64,000 bases of DNA from positions 1,052,498-1,116,497 of the forward strand of contig JANJXV010000159.1 of the NCBI GenBank assembly GCA_024803745.1, given 5' to 3'. Below the pieces are notes generated by a model that had not been told where the DNA came from, searched no databases, and saw only the letters and a program-made list of their open reading frames with translations. The position numbers and the translations under genes were made by a program. Of this stretch, positions 47,901-60,714 are shown piece after piece. Origin of the DNA: Megascapheus bottae. Taxonomy: Eukaryota > Chordata > Mammalia > Rodentia > Geomyidae. Every line of letters begins with the position of its first letter. The stretch's first letter is position 1.

Positions 47901-50170
47901 GTGAATGAAGTCATATAATGGAGTTGTGAGAAGTCACAGAATGGAGGTGTGTGAAGTCAGAATGGAGGTGTATGAAGTCACAGAATGGAGGTGTGTGAAC
48001 TCAGAATAGAGGTGTGTAAAGACACAGAATGGAGGTGTGTGAAGTCATAGAATGGAGTTGTGTGAAGTCATAGAATGGAGTTGTGTGAAGTCATAGAATT
48101 GATGTTTGTGAAGTAAGAATGAACGTGTGTGAGTCAGAGAATGGAGGTGTGTGAAGTCACAGAATGGAGGTGTGTGAAGTCAGAGGTGGTGTTTGAAGTC
48201 ATAGAATGGAGGTGTGTGAAGTCAGAGGAGGTGTGTGAAGTCATAGAATGGAGGTGTGTGAAGCCATAAAATGTAGGTGTGTGAAGTCACAGAATGGAGT
48301 TGTGTGAAGTCATACAATGGAGGTGTGTGAACTCATACAATGGAGCTGTGTGAAGTCATAGAATGGAGGGTGTGAAGTCACAGAATGGAGGTGTGTGAAG
48401 TCACAGAATGGAGCTGTGCGAAATCATAGAATGGAGGTGTGCGAAATCATAGAATGGAGGTGTGGGAAGTCGGAACGGAGGTTTGGGAAGTCATAGAATG
48501 GAGGTGTGTGAAGACAGAATGGAGGTGTGTGAAGTCATAGAATGGAGTTGTGTGAAGTCACAATGGAGGTGTGTGAAGTCATAGAATGGAGGTGTGTGAA
48601 GTCACAGAATGGAGGTGTGTGAAATCATAGAATCCAGGTGTGTGAAGTCAGAATGGAGGTGTGTGAATTCATAGAATGGAGGTGTGTGAACTCAGAATGG
48701 AGGTTCCAAAGACATAGAATTGAAGCGTTTGAATTCAGAAGGAAGGTGGGTGAAGTCACAGAATGGAGGTGTGTAAAGTCATAGAATGTAGGGGTGTGAA
48801 GTCATAGAAGGGAAGTGTGTGAAGTCATAAAATGGACGTGTGTGAAGTCATAGAATGAATGTGTGTGAAGTCAAACAATGAAAGTGTGTGAAGTCACAGA
48901 AAATAGGTGTGTGATGTCATAGAATGGAGGTGTGTGAAGTCATAAAATGGACGTGCGTGAAGTCATACAATGGAGGTGTGTGAAGACACAGAATGGAGGT
49001 GTGTGAAGTCATAGAATGGAGGTGTGTGAAGTCACAGAATGGACGAGTCTGAAGTCATGGAATGCAGGTGTGTGAAGTCATGGAATGGAGCTTTGTGAAG
49101 TCAAACAATGGAAGTGTGTGAAGTCACAGAAAGGAGGTGTGTGAAGTCAGAATGAAGGTGTATGCAATCACAGAATGGAGGTGTGTGAAGTCACAGAATG
49201 GAGGTGTGTGAAGTCAGAGGTGGTGTGTGAAGTCATAGAATGGATTTGTGTGAAGTCAGAGGAGGTGTGTGAAGCCATAGAATGTAGGTGTGTGAAGTCA
49301 CAGAATGGAGTTGTGTGAAGTCAGAATGGAGGTGTGAAGTCATAGAATGGAGGTGGGTGAAGTCATAGAATTCAGGTGTGTGAAGTCAAAGAAGAGAGGT
49401 GTGTGAAGTCATAGAATGGAGTTGTGTGAACTCATAGAATGGAGGTGTGAAGTCATAGATTGGAGGTGTGTGAACTCATGGAATGGAGGTGTGTGAAGTC
49501 ACAATGAAGGTGTGTGAAGTCATCGAATGGAGTTGTGTGAAGTCACAGAATGGAGGTGTGTGAAGTGATAGAATGGAGGTGTGTGAACTCATAGAATGGA
49601 AGTGTGTGAATTCACAATGGATCTGTTTGAAGTCATAGAATGGAGGTGTTTGAAGTAAAAAATGGAGGTTTGTGAAGTCACAGAAAGGAGGTGTGTGATG
49701 TCATAGAATGGAGGTGTGAGAAGTGAGAGGAGGTGTGTGAAATCATAGAATGGAGGTGTGTGAAGCCATAGAATGCAGGTGTGTGAAGTCACAGAATGGA
49801 GTTGTGTGAAGCCATAGAATTTAGGTGTGTGAAGCCACAGAATGGAGTTGTATGAAGTCATACAATGTAGGTGTGTGTTCTCATACAATGGACCTGTGTG
49901 AAGTCATAGAATGGAGAGTTTGAGGTCACAGAATGGAGGTGTGTGAAGTCACAGAATGGAGGTGTGCGAAATCATAGAATGGAGGTGTGCGAAGTCATAG
50001 AATGGAGGTGTGTGAAGTCGGAACGGAGGTTTGGGAAGTCATAGAATGGAGGTGTGTGAAGTCATAATGGAGGTGTGTGAAGTCATAGAATGGAGTTGTG
50101 TGAAGTCACAATGGACGTGTGTGAAGTCATAGAATGGAGGTGTGTGAAGTCACAGAATGGAGGTGTGTGC
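44941..50170. repeat. ~5.3-kb tandem duplication, copy 2
   Basis: This is the second copy, about 63 bp shorter overall. The junction is inside GGAGGTGTGTGA|CGTCATAAAATGG at about 44,940, joining the end of copy 1 to its own start. Differences in length are a 67-bp loss near 45,590 (offset falls from 5,293 to 5,226, which equals 23+23+21), a replaced patch at 45,843-45,940 (+2 bp), and GGTGTGAAGACAG becoming GGTGTGTGAAGACAG near 48,495 (+2 bp). At about 50,170 copy 2 stops matching the junction sequence and continues into GCAGTCATAGAATCCAGG. Confidence 0.93.
45843..45940. repeat. Conversion-like patch inside the second 5.3-kb copy
   Basis: Copy 1 here reads GGAAGAGTGTGAGGTCAG and onwards (from about 40,616). 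Copy 2 instead carries two GTGTGCGAA monomers followed by GTCGGAACGGAGG and TTTGGGAAGTCATAG. That block matches 44,719-44,830 (offset 1,112), the end of copy 1 and just left of the copy junction. Both flanks return to the expected copy-1 alignment (offset 5,226 before, 5,228 after). A short tract has thus been replaced without shifting the surrounding array. Confidence 0.82.
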
Positions 50171-51266
50171 AGTCATAGAATCCAGGTCTGTGAAGTCAGA
50201 ATGGAGGTGTGTGAAGTCACAGAATGGAGGTGTGTGAAGTCAGATTGGAGGTGTGTGAAGTCATTGAATGGAGGTGTGAGAATTCATAGAATGGAGGTGT
50301 GTGAACTCAGAATGGAGTTTCCGAAGTCATAGAATGGAAGCGTTTGAATTCAGAAGGAAGGTGTGTGAAGTCACAGAATGGAGGTGTGTAAAGTCATAGA
50401 ATGTAGGGGTGTGAAGTCATAGAAGGGAAGTGTGTGAAGTCATAAAATGGACGTGTGTGAAGTCATACAATGAAGGTGTGTGAAGTCAAACAATGGAAGT
50501 GTGTGAAGTCACAGAAAATAGGTGTGTGATGTCATAGAATGGAGGTGTGTGAAGTCACAGAATGGAGTACTGTGAAGTCATGGAATGCAGGTGTGTGAAG
50601 TGACAGAATGGAGGTGTGTGAAGTCATAAAATTGAGGAGTGTGAACTCACAGAAAGGACCTGTGTGAAGTCATAGAATGGAGGTGTGTGAAGTCATAGAA
50701 TGGCGGTGTTTGAAGTCATAGAAAGGAGGTTTGTGAAGTCACAATGCAGGTGTATGAAGTCATAGAATGGAGGTGTGTGAAGTCATAGAATGCAGGTGTG
50801 TGAAGTCAGAGAAGAGAAGGGTGAGAACTCATAGAATGGAGGTGTGAGGTCATAGAATGGAGGTTTATGAAGTCAAACAATGGAGGTGTGTGAAGTCAAG
50901 GAAAGGAGGTGTGTGATGTCATAGTATGGAGGTGTGTGAAGTCATAGAATGGCGGTGTGTGAAGTCACAGAATGGAGGTGTGTGAACTCATGGAATGGAG
51001 GTGTGTGAAGTCAAAATGGAGATGTGTGAACTAATCCAATGGAGGTGTGTGAACTCAAAGAATGGAGGTGTGTGAAGAGATAGAATGGAGGTGTGTGAAC
51101 TCATAGAATGGAGGTGTGTGAATTCAAAATAGAGGTGTGTGAAGTCATAGAATTTTGGTGTGTGAAGTCACAAAATGGAAGAGTGTGAAGTCAGAATGGA
51201 GGTGTGCGAATTCTTAGAATGGAAGTGTTTGAAATCAGAATGGAGATGTGTGAAGTCATAGAATGG
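50171..51266. repeat. Satellite segment between the 5.3-kb and 3.2-kb repeats
   Basis: Markers here include TTTCCGAAGTCATAG, GAAGCGTTTGAATTC, GATGTAGGGGTG-type monomers, GAAAATAGG and GAGTACTGTGAAG (50,565). The stretch to about 50.65 kb recurs at 60.23-60.7 kb with offset 10,064 (GAGTAC at 60,629). The part from AAAGGACCTGTG (50,653) recurs at 61,996 with offset 11,343. This segment is therefore the flank shared by both ends of the expanded cluster to the right. Confidence 0.78.
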
Positions 51267-54200
51267 AGGGGTGTGAAGTCACAGAATGGAGGTGTGTGAA
51301 GTCATAGAATGGAGGTGTGTGAAGTCAGAATGGAGGTGTGTGAATTCCTGGAATGGAGATGTGTGAACTCAGAATGGAGTTGTGTAAAGTCATAGAATGG
51401 AGGTGTGTGAAGTCATAGAATGGAGGTGTGTGAAGTCATAGAATGGAAGTGTGTGAAGTCATAGAATGGAGGTGTGTGAAGTCATAGAATGTTGGTGTGT
51501 GAAGTAAAAAATGGAGGTATGTGAAGTCACAGGAAGGAGCTGTGTGATGTCATAGAATGGAGGTGTGTGAAGTCATACAATGGAGGTGTGTGAAGACACA
51601 GAATGGAGTTGTGTGAAGTCATAGAATGGTGGTGTTTGAAGTCATAGAATGGAGGTGTGTGAAGTCACAGAATTGAGGTGTGTGAAGTCATGGAATGGAG
51701 CTTTTTGAAGCCAAACAATGGAAGTGTGTGAAGTCACAGAAAGGAGGTGTGTGAAGTCAGAATGGAGGTGTATGAAGTCACAGAATGGAGGTGTGTGAAC
51801 TCAGAATATAGGTGTGTGAAGTCACAGAATGGAGGTTTGTGAAGTCATAGAATGGAGGTGTGTGAAGTCATAGAATGGAGGTGTGTGAAGCCATAGAATG
51901 GATGTTTGTGAAGTAAGAATGAACGTGTGTGAATCACAGAATGGAGGTGTGTGAAGTCACAGAATGGAGGTGTGTGAAGTGATAGAATGGAGGTGTGTGA
52001 ACTCATAGAATGGAGGTGTGTGAATTCACAATGAAGGTGTGTGAAGTCATAGAATGGAGGTGTGTGAAGTCACAAAATGGAGGAGTGTGAAGTCAAAATG
52101 GAGGTGTGCGAATTCTTAGAATGGAAGTGTTTGAAATCAGAATGGAGGTGTGTGAAGTCATAGAATGGCGGGGTGTGAAGTCACAGAATGGAGGTGTGTG
52201 AAGTCATAGAATGGAGGTGTTTGAAATCAGAATGGAGGTGTGTGAATTCCTCGAATGGCGATATGTGAACTCAGAATAGAGTTATGTAAAGTCATAGAAT
52301 GGAGGTGTGTGAAGTCATAGAATGGAGTTGTTTCAAGTCATAGAAAGGAGGTTTGTGAAGTCAGAATGCAGGTGTGTGAAGTCAGAGAATGGAGGTGTGT
52401 GAGGTCATAGAATGGAGGTGTGTGAATTCAAACAATGGAGGTGTGTGTAGTCAAGGAAAGGAGGTGTGTGATGTCATAGTATGGAGGTGTGTGAAGTCAT
52501 AGAATGGCGGTGTGTGAAGTCACAGAATGGAGGTGTGTGAACTCATGGAATGGAGGTGTGTGAAGTCACAATGGAGGTGTGTGAAGTAATCGAATGGAGG
52601 TGTGTGAAGTCACAGAATGGAGGTGTGTGAAGTGATAGAATGGAGGTGTGTGAACTCATGGAATGGAGGTGTGTGAATTCACAACGGAGGTGTGTGAAGT
52701 CATAGAATGGAAGTGTGTGAAGTCACAAAATGGAGGAGTGTGAAGTCAGAATGGAGGTGTGCGAATTCTTAGAATGGAAGTTTTTGAAATCAGAATGGGG
52801 GTGCGTGAAGTCATAGAAAGGAGGTGTGTGAAGTCATAGAATGGAGGTGTGTGAAGTCACAGAATGGAGGTGTGTGAAGCCATAGAATGTAGGTGTGTGA
52901 AGTCACAGAATGGAGTTGTGTGAAGTCATACAATGCAGGTGTGTGAACTCATAGAATGGAGGTGTGTGAAGTCATAGAATTGAGGTGTGTGACCTCATAG
53001 AGTGGAGTTGTGTGAAGTCACAATGGAGGTGTGTGAAGTCATAGAATGGAGGTGTGTGAAGTAGGAATGGAGGTGTCTGAACTCATAGAAGGAAGGTGTG
53101 TGAAGTCACAATGTAGGTGTGTGAAGTCATAGAATGGAGGTGTGTGCACTCACAGAATGGAGGTGTGTGCAGTCACAGAATGGAGGAGTGTGAAGTCAGA
53201 GAATTGATGTGTGTGAAGACATAGAATGGAGGTGGGTGAAGTCAGAATGGAGGTGTGTGAACTCATATAATGGAGGTGTGTGAAGCCATGTAATTGAGGT
53301 GTGACAAGTCATAGAATGGAGGTGGGTGAAGTTAAAGAATTGAGGTATGTGAAGTCACAGAATCGAGGTGTGTGAAGTCACAGAATGGAGGTGTGTGAAG
53401 TCAAAATGGAGGTGTGTGAAGTCACAGAATGGAGGTGTGTGAAGTCATAGAATGGAGGTGTGTGAAGTCAAAATTATGGTGAGTGAAGTCAAAGAATGGA
53501 GGTGTGTGAAGTCAAAATGGAGGTCTGTGAAATCAAAGAATAGAGGTTTTTGAAGTCATAGAATGGTGGTGTGTGAAGTCATCGAATTCAGGTGTGTGAA
53601 ATCAAAGAAGAGAGGTGTGTGAAGTCATAGAATGGAGTTGTGTGAACTCATAGAATGGAGGTGTGAAGTCATAGATTGGAGGTGTGTGAACTCATGGAAT
53701 GGAGGTGTGTGAAGTCACAATGAAGGTGTGTGAAGTCATCGAATGGAGGTGTGTGAAGTCACAGAATGGAGGTGTGTGAAGTGATAGAATGGAGGTGTGT
53801 GAACTCATAGAATGGAAGTGTGTGAATTCACAATGGATCTGTTTGAAGTCATAGAATGGAGGTGTTTGAAGTAAAAAATGGAGGTTTGTGAAGTCACAGA
53901 AAGGAGGTGTGTGATGTCATAGAATGGAGGTGTGAGAAGTGAGAGGAGGTGTGTGAAATCATAGAATGGAGGTGTGTGAAGTCACAGAATGGAGTTGTAT
54001 GAAGTCATACAATGTAGGTGTGTGTTCTAATACAATGGAGCTGTGTGAAGTCATAGAATGGAGGGTTTGAGGTCACAGAATGGAGGTGTGTGAAGTCACA
54101 GAATGGAGGTGTGCGAAATCATAGAATGGAGGTGTGCGAAATCATAGAATGGAGGTGTGCGAAGTCGGAACGGAGGTTTGGGAAGTCATAGAATGGAGGT

Positions 54201-54484
54201 GTGTGGAGTCAGAATGGAGGTGTGTGAAGTCATAGAATGGAGTTGTGTGAAGTCACAATGGAGGTGTGTGAAGTCATAGAATGGAGGTGTGTGAAGTCAC
54301 AGAATGGAGGTGTGTGAAGTCAGATTGGAGGTGTGTGAAGTCATGGAATGGAGGTGTGAGAATTTATAGAATGGAGGTGTGTGAACTCAGAATGGAGTTT
54401 CCGAAGTCATAGAATGGAAGCGTTTGAATTCAGAAGGAAGGTGTGTGAAGTCACAGAATGGAGGTGTGTAAAGTCATAGAATGT
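51267..54484. repeat. 3,218-bp higher-order repeat, copy A
   Basis: This is the reference copy of the rightmost HOR cluster. Markers in order are GAATTCCTGGAATGG, GTTGGTGTGTGAAGTAAA, CAGGAAGG (51,531), GATGTTTGTGAAGTAAG (51,901), GTTGTTTCAAGTC (52,327), GTAGTCAAGG (52,450 for GTCAAGG), CAATGCAGG (52,931), CAAAATTATGGTGAG and GTCGGAACGG (54,164). Copy B begins at 54,485 with offset 3,218, checked at CAGGAAGG, GTCAAGG and CAATGCAGG. The GTTGTTTCAAG marker is at +3,228, so copy B has a small net insertion-deletion difference in between. Confidence 0.88.
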
Positions 54485-56400
54485 AGGGGTGTGAAGTCAC
54501 AGAATGGAGGTGTGTGAAGTCATAGAATGGAGGTGTGTGAAGTCAGAATGGAGGTGTGTGAATTCCTGGAATGGAGATGTGTGAACTCAGAATGGAGTTG
54601 TGTAAAGTCATAGAATGGAGGTGTGTGAAGTCATAGAATGGAGGTGTGTGAAGTCATAGAATGGAAGTGTGTGAAGTCATAGAATGGAGGTGTGTGAAGT
54701 CATAGAATGTTGGTGTGTGAAGTAAAAAATGGAGGTATGTGAAGTCACAGGAAGGAGGTGTGTGATGTCATAGAATGGAGGTGTGTGAAGTCATACAATG
54801 GAGGTGTGTGAAGACACAGAATGGAGTTGTGTGAAGTCATAGAATGGTGGTGTTTGAAGTCATAGAATGGAGGTGTGTGAAGTCACAGAATTGAGGTGTG
54901 TGAAGTCATGGAATGGAGCTTTGTGAAGCCAAACAATGGAAGTGTGTGAAGTCACAGAAAGGAGGTGTGTGAAGTCAGAATGGAGGTGTATGAAGTCACA
55001 GAATGGAGGTGTGTGAACTCAGAATATAGGTGTGTGAAGTCACAGAATGGAGGTTTGTGAAGTCATAGAATGGAGGTGTGTGAAGTCATAGAATGGAGGT
55101 GTGTGAAGCCATAGAATGGATGTTTGTGAAGTAAGAATGAACGTGTGTGAATCACAGAATGGAGGTGTGTGAAGTCACAGAATGGAGGTGTGTGAAGTGA
55201 TAGAATGGAGGTGTGTGAACTCATAGAATGGAGGTGTGTGAATTCACAATGGAGGTGTGTGAAGTCATAGAATGGAGGTGTGTGAAGTCACAAAATGGAG
55301 GAGTGTGAAGTCAAAATGGAGGTGTGCGAATTCTTAGAATGGAAGTGTTTGAAATCAGAATGGAGGTGTGTGAAGTCATAGAATGGCGGGGTGTGAAGTC
55401 ACAGAATGGAGGTGTGTGAAGTCATAGAATGGAGGTGTTTGAAATCAGAATGGAGGTGTGTGAATTCCTCGAATGGCGATATGTGAACTCAGAATAGAGT
55501 TATGTAAAGTCATAGAATGGAGGTGTGTGAAGTCATAGAATGGAGTTGTTTCAAGTCATAGAAAGGAGGTTTGTGAAGTCAGAATGCAGGTGTGTGAAGT
55601 CAGCGAATGGAGGTGTGTGAGGTCATAGAATGGAGGTGTGTGAAATCAAACAATGGAGGTGTGTGTAGTCAAGGAAAGGAGGTGTGTGATGTCATAGTAT
55701 GGAGGTGTGTGAAGTCATAGAATGGCGGTGTGTGAAGTCACAGAATGGAGGTGTGTGAACTCATGGAATGGAGGTGTGTGAAGTCACAATGGAGGTGTGT
55801 GAAGTAATCGAATGGAGGTGTGTGAAGTCACAGAATGGAGGTGTGTGAAGTGATAGAATGGAGGTGTGTGAACTCATGGAATGGAGGTGTGTGAATTCAC
55901 AACGGAGGTGTGTGAAGTCATAGAATGGAGGTGTGTGAAGTCACAAAATGGAGGAGTGTGAAGTCAGAATGGAGGTGTGCGAATTCTTAGAATGGAAGTT
56001 TTTGAAATCAGAATGGGGGTGCGTGAAGTCATACAAAGGAGGTGTGTGAAGTCATAGAATGGAGGTGTGTGAAGTCACAGAATGGAGGTGTGTGAAGCCA
56101 TAGAATGTAGGTGTGTGAAGTCACAGAATGGAGTTGTGTGAAGTCATACAATGCAGGTGTGTGAACTCATAGAATGGAGGTGTGTGAAGTCATAGAATTG
56201 AGGTGTGTGACCTCATAGAGTGGAGTTGTGTGAAGTCACAATGGAGGTGTGTGAAGTCATAGAATGGAGGTGTGTGAAGTAGGAATGGAGGTGTCTGAAC
56301 TCATAGAAGGAAGGTGTGTGAAGTCACAATGTAGGTGTGTGAAGTCATAGAATTGAGGTGTGTGACCTCATAGAGTGGAGTTGTGTGAAGTCACAATGGA
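54485..56400. repeat. 3,218-bp higher-order repeat, copy B (5' part)
   Basis: This copy matches copy A at +3,218 to about 56,350. There it jumps back 154 bp, repeating GTCATAGAATTGAGG and GTGTGACCTCATAGAGTGG (56,197 and 56,351). At about 56,400 it joins a GTGTGCGAAATCATAC monomer equivalent to 54,107. The lost 3' part of the unit is supplied only later, at 58.9-60.5 kb. Confidence 0.83.
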
Positions 56401-58350
56401 GGTGTGCGAAATCATACAATGGAGGTGTGCAAAATCATAGAATGGAGGTGTGCGAAGTCGGAACGGAGGTTTGGGAAGTCATAGAATGGAGGTGTGTGGA
56501 GTCAGAATGGAGGTGTGTGAAGTCATAGAATGGAGTTGTGTGAAGTCACAATGGAGGTGTGTGAAGTCATAGAATGGAGGTGTGTGAAGTCACAGAATGG
56601 AGGTGTGTGAAGTCAGATTGGAGGTGTGTGAAGTCATGGAATGGAGGTGTGAGAATTTATAGAATGGAGGTGTGTGAACTCAGAATGGAGTTTCCGAAGT
56701 GATAGAATGGAAGCGTTTGAATTCAGAAGGAAGGTGTGTGAAGTCACAGAATGGAGGTGTGTAAAGTCATAGAATGTAGGGGTGTGAAGTCACAGAATGG
56801 AGGTGTGTGAAGTCATAGAATGGAGGTGTGTGAAGTCAGAATGGAGGTGTGTGAATTCCTGGAATGGAGATGTGTGAACTCAGAATGGAGTTGTGTAAAG
56901 TCATAGAATGGAGGTGTGTGAAGTCATAGAATGGAGGTGTGTGAAGTCATAGAATGGAAGTGTGTGAAGTCATAGAATGGAGGTGTGTGAAGTCATAGAA
57001 TGTTGGTGTGTGAAGTAAAAAATGGAGGTATGTGAAGTCACAGGAAGGAGGTGTGTGATGTCATAGAATGGAGGTGTGTGAAGTCATACAATGGAGGTGT
57101 GTGAAGACACAGAATGGAGTTGTGTGAAGTCATAGAATGGTGGTGTTTGAAGTCATAGAATGGAGGTGTGTGAAGTCACAGAATTGAGGTCTGTGAAGTC
57201 ATGGAATGGAGCTTTGTGAAGCCTAACAATTGAAGTGTGTGAAGTCACAGAAAGGAGGTGTGTGAAGTCAGAATGGAGGTGTATGAAGTCACAGAATGGA
57301 GGTGTGTGAACTCAGAATATAGGTGTGTGAAGTCACAGAATGGAGGTTTGTGAAGTCATAGAATGGAGGTGTGTGAAGTCATAGAATGGAGGTGTGTGAA
57401 GCCATAGAATGGATGTTTGTGAAGTAAGAATGAACGTGTGTGAATCACAGAATGGAGGTGTGTGAAGTCACAGAATGGAGGTGTGTGAAGTGATAGAATG
57501 GAGGTGTGTGAACTCATAGAATGGAGGTGTGTGAATTCACAATGAAGGTGTGTGAAGTCATAGAATGGAGGTGTGTGAAGTCACAAAATGGAGGAGTGTG
57601 AAGTCAAAATGGAGGTGTGCGAATTCTTAGAATGGAAGTGTTTGAAATCAGAATGGAGGTGTGTGAAGTCATAGAATGGCGGGGTGTGAAGTCACAGAAT
57701 GGAGGTGTGTGAAGTCATAGAATGGAGGTGTTTGAAATCAGAATGGAGGTGTGTGAATTCCTCGAATGGCGATATGTGAACTCAGAATAGAGTTATGTAA
57801 AGTCATAGAATGGAGGTGTGTGAAGTCATAGAATGGAGTTGTTTCAAGTCATAGAAAGGAGGTTTGTGAAGTCAGAATGCAGGTGTGTGAAGTCAGAGAA
57901 TGGAGGTGTGTGAGGTCATAGAATGGAGGTGTGTGAATTCAAACAATGGAGGTGTGTGTAGTCAAGGAAAGGAGGTGTGTGATGTCATAGTATGGAGGTG
58001 TGTGAAGTCATAGAATGGCGGTGTGTGAAGTCACAGAATGGAGGTGTGTGAACTCATGGAATGGAGGTGTGTGAAGTCACAATGGAGGTGTGTGAAGTAA
58101 TCGAATGGAGGTGTGTGAAGTCACAGAATGGAGGTGAGTGAAGTGATAGAATGGAGGTGTGTGAACTCATGGAATGGAGGTGTGTGAATTCACAACGGTG
58201 GTGTGTGAAGTCATAGAATGGAGGTGTGTGAAGTCACAAAATGGAGGAGTGTGAAGTCAGAATGGAGGTGTGCGAATTCTTAGAATGGAAGTTTTTGAAA
58301 TCAGAATGGGGGTGCGTGAAGTCATAGAAAGGAGGTGTGTGAAGTCACAG
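56400..58350. repeat. 3.2-kb repeat, copy C (2,293-bp step)
   Basis: This copy repeats 54,107-56,050 with offset 2,293 (GTCGGAACGG, CAGGAAGG at 54,749 and 57,042, GTCAAGG at 55,668 and 57,961). It is very close to copy B, with rare differences such as GTGCAAAATC and GAAGCCTAACAATTG. It ends after GGGGGTGCGTGAAGTCATAGAAAGG, near 58,340. Confidence 0.83.
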
Positions 58351-60480
58351 AATGGAGGTTTGTGAAGTCATAGAATGGAGGTGTGTGAAGTCAGAATGGT
58401 GGTGTGTGAAATCAAACAATGGAGGTGTGTGTAGTCAAGGAAAGGAGGTGTGTGATGTCATAGTATGGAGGTGTGTGAAGTCATAGAATGGCGGTGTGTG
58501 AAGTCACAGAATGGAGGTGTGTGAACTCATGGATTGGAGGTGTGTGAAGTCACAATGGAGGTGTGTGAAGTAATCGAATGGAGGTGTGTGAAGTCACAGA
58601 ATGGAGGTGTGTGAAGTGATAGAATGGAGGTGTGTGAACTCATGGAATGGAGGTGTGTGAATTCACAACGGAGGTGTGTGAAGTCATAGAATGGAAGTGT
58701 GTGAAGTCACAAAATGGAGGAGTGTGAAGTCAGAATGGAGGTGTGCGAATTCTTAGAATGGAAGTTTTTGAAATCAGAATGGGGGTGCGTGAAGTCATAG
58801 AAAGGAGGTGTGTGAAGTCATAGAATGGAGGTGTGTGAAGTCACAGAATGGAGGTGTGTGAAGCCATAGAATGTAGGTGTGTGAAGTCACAGAATGGAGT
58901 TGTGTGAAGTCATACAATGCAGGTGTGTGAACTCATAGAATGGAGGTGTGTGAAGTCATAGAATTGAGGTGTGTGACCTCATAGAGTGGAGTTGTGTGAA
59001 GTCACAATGGAGGTGTGTGAAGTCATAGAATGGAGGTGTGTGAAGTAGGAATGGAGGTGTCTGAACTCATAGAAGGAAGGTGTGTGAAGTCACAATGTAG
59101 GTGTGTGAAGTCATAGAATGGAGGTGTGTGCACTCACAGAATGGAGGTGTGTGCAGTCACAGAATGGAGGAGTGTGAAGTCAGAGAATTGATGTGTGTGA
59201 AGACATAGAATGGAGGTGGGTGAAGTCAGAATGGAGGTGTGTGAACTCATATAATGGAGGTGTGTGAAGCCATGTAATTGAGGTGTGACAAGTCATAGAA
59301 TGGAGGTGGGTGAAGTTAAAGAATTGAGGTATGTGAAGTCACAGAATCGAGGTGTGTGAAGTCACAGAATGGAGGTGTGTGAAGTCAAAATGGAGGTGTG
59401 TGAAGTCACAGAATGGAGGTGTGTGAAGTCATAGAATGGAGGTGTGTGAAGTCAAAATTATGGTGAGTGAAGTCAAAGAATGGAGGTGTGTGAAGTCAAA
59501 ATGGAGGTCTGTGAAATCAAAGAATAGAGGTTTTTGAAGTCATAGAATGGTGGTGTGTGAAGTCATCGAATTCAGGTGTGTGAAATCAAAGAAGAGAGGT
59601 GTGTGAAGTCATAGAATGGAGTTGTGTGAACTCATAGAATGGAGGTGTGAAGTCATAGATTGGAGGTGTGTGAACTCATGGAATGGAGGTGTGTGAAGTC
59701 ACAATGAAGGTGTGTGAAGTCATCGAATGGAGGTGTGTGAAGTCACAGAATGGAGGTGTGTGAAGTGATAGAATGGAGGTGTGTGAACTCATAGAATGGA
59801 AGTGTGTGAATTCACAATGGATCTGTTTGAAGTCATAGAATGGAGGTGTTTGAAGTAAAAAATGGAGGTTTGTGAAGTCACAGAAAGGAGGTGTGTGATG
59901 TCATAGAATGGAGGTGTGAGAAGTGAGAGGAGGTGTGTGAAATCATAGAATGGAGGTGTGTGAAGTCACAGAATGGAGTTGTATGAAGTCATACAATGTA
60001 GGTGTGTGTTCTCATACAATGGAGCTGTGTGAAGTCATAGAATGGAGGGTTTGAGGTCACAGAATGGAGGTGTGTGAAGTCACAGAATGGAGGTGTGCGA
60101 AATCATAGAATGGAGGTGTGCGAAATCATAGAATGGAGGTGTGCGAAGTCGGAACGGAGGTTTGGGAAGTCATAGAATGGAGGTGTGTGGAGTCAGAATG
60201 GAGGCGTGTGAAGTCATAGAATGGAGTTGTGTGAAGTCACAATGGAGGTGTGTGAAGTCATAGAATGGAGGTGTGTGAAGTCACAGAATGGAGGTGTGTG
60301 AAGTCAGATTGGAGGTGTGTGAAGTCATGGAATGGAGGTGTGAGAATTTATAGAATGGAGGTGTGTGAACTCAGAATGGAGTTTCCGAAGTCATAGAATG
60401 GAAGCGTTTGAATTCAGAAGGAAGGTGTGTGAAGTCACAGAATGGAGGTGTGTAAAGTCATAGAATGTAGGGGTGTGAAG
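58351..60480. repeat. 3.2-kb repeat, copy D (473-bp step, then full 3' part)
   Basis: From about 58,407 the sequence repeats the last 473 bp of copy C (GTCAAGG at 57,961 and 58,434; GGTGCGT at 58,311 and 58,784). It then carries on through the part of the unit missing from B and C, up to AGAATGTAG at 60,468. Against copy A the offset is 5,984, which is exactly 3,218 + 2,293 + 473. The sum shows that three nested duplications built this cluster from one unit. At 60,470 it continues into the flank seen at 50.4 kb. Confidence 0.85.
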
Positions 60481-60714
60481 TCATAGAAGGGAAGTGTGTG
60501 AAGTCATAAAATGGACGTGTGTGAAGTCATACAATGAAGGTGTGTGAAGTCAAACAATGGAAGTGTGTGAAGTCACAGAAAACAGGTGTGTGATGTCATA
60601 GAATGGAGGTGTGTGAAGTCACAGAATGGAGTACTGTGAAGTCATGGAATGCAGGTGTGTGAAGTGACAGAATGGAGGTGTGTGAAGTCATAAAATTGAG
60701 GAGTGTGAACTCAT

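Noticed and set aside
50090..50332. Plus-strand open frames of 65-80 codons here and at 42,180-42,377 and 47,408-47,605
   Set aside because: These are the same artefact in the other direction (repeating MEVCEV/EWRCVKS readings). There is no start context, no domain, and the frame is created by runs of 21-bp or CACAG monomers that avoid the TGA and TAG phases.
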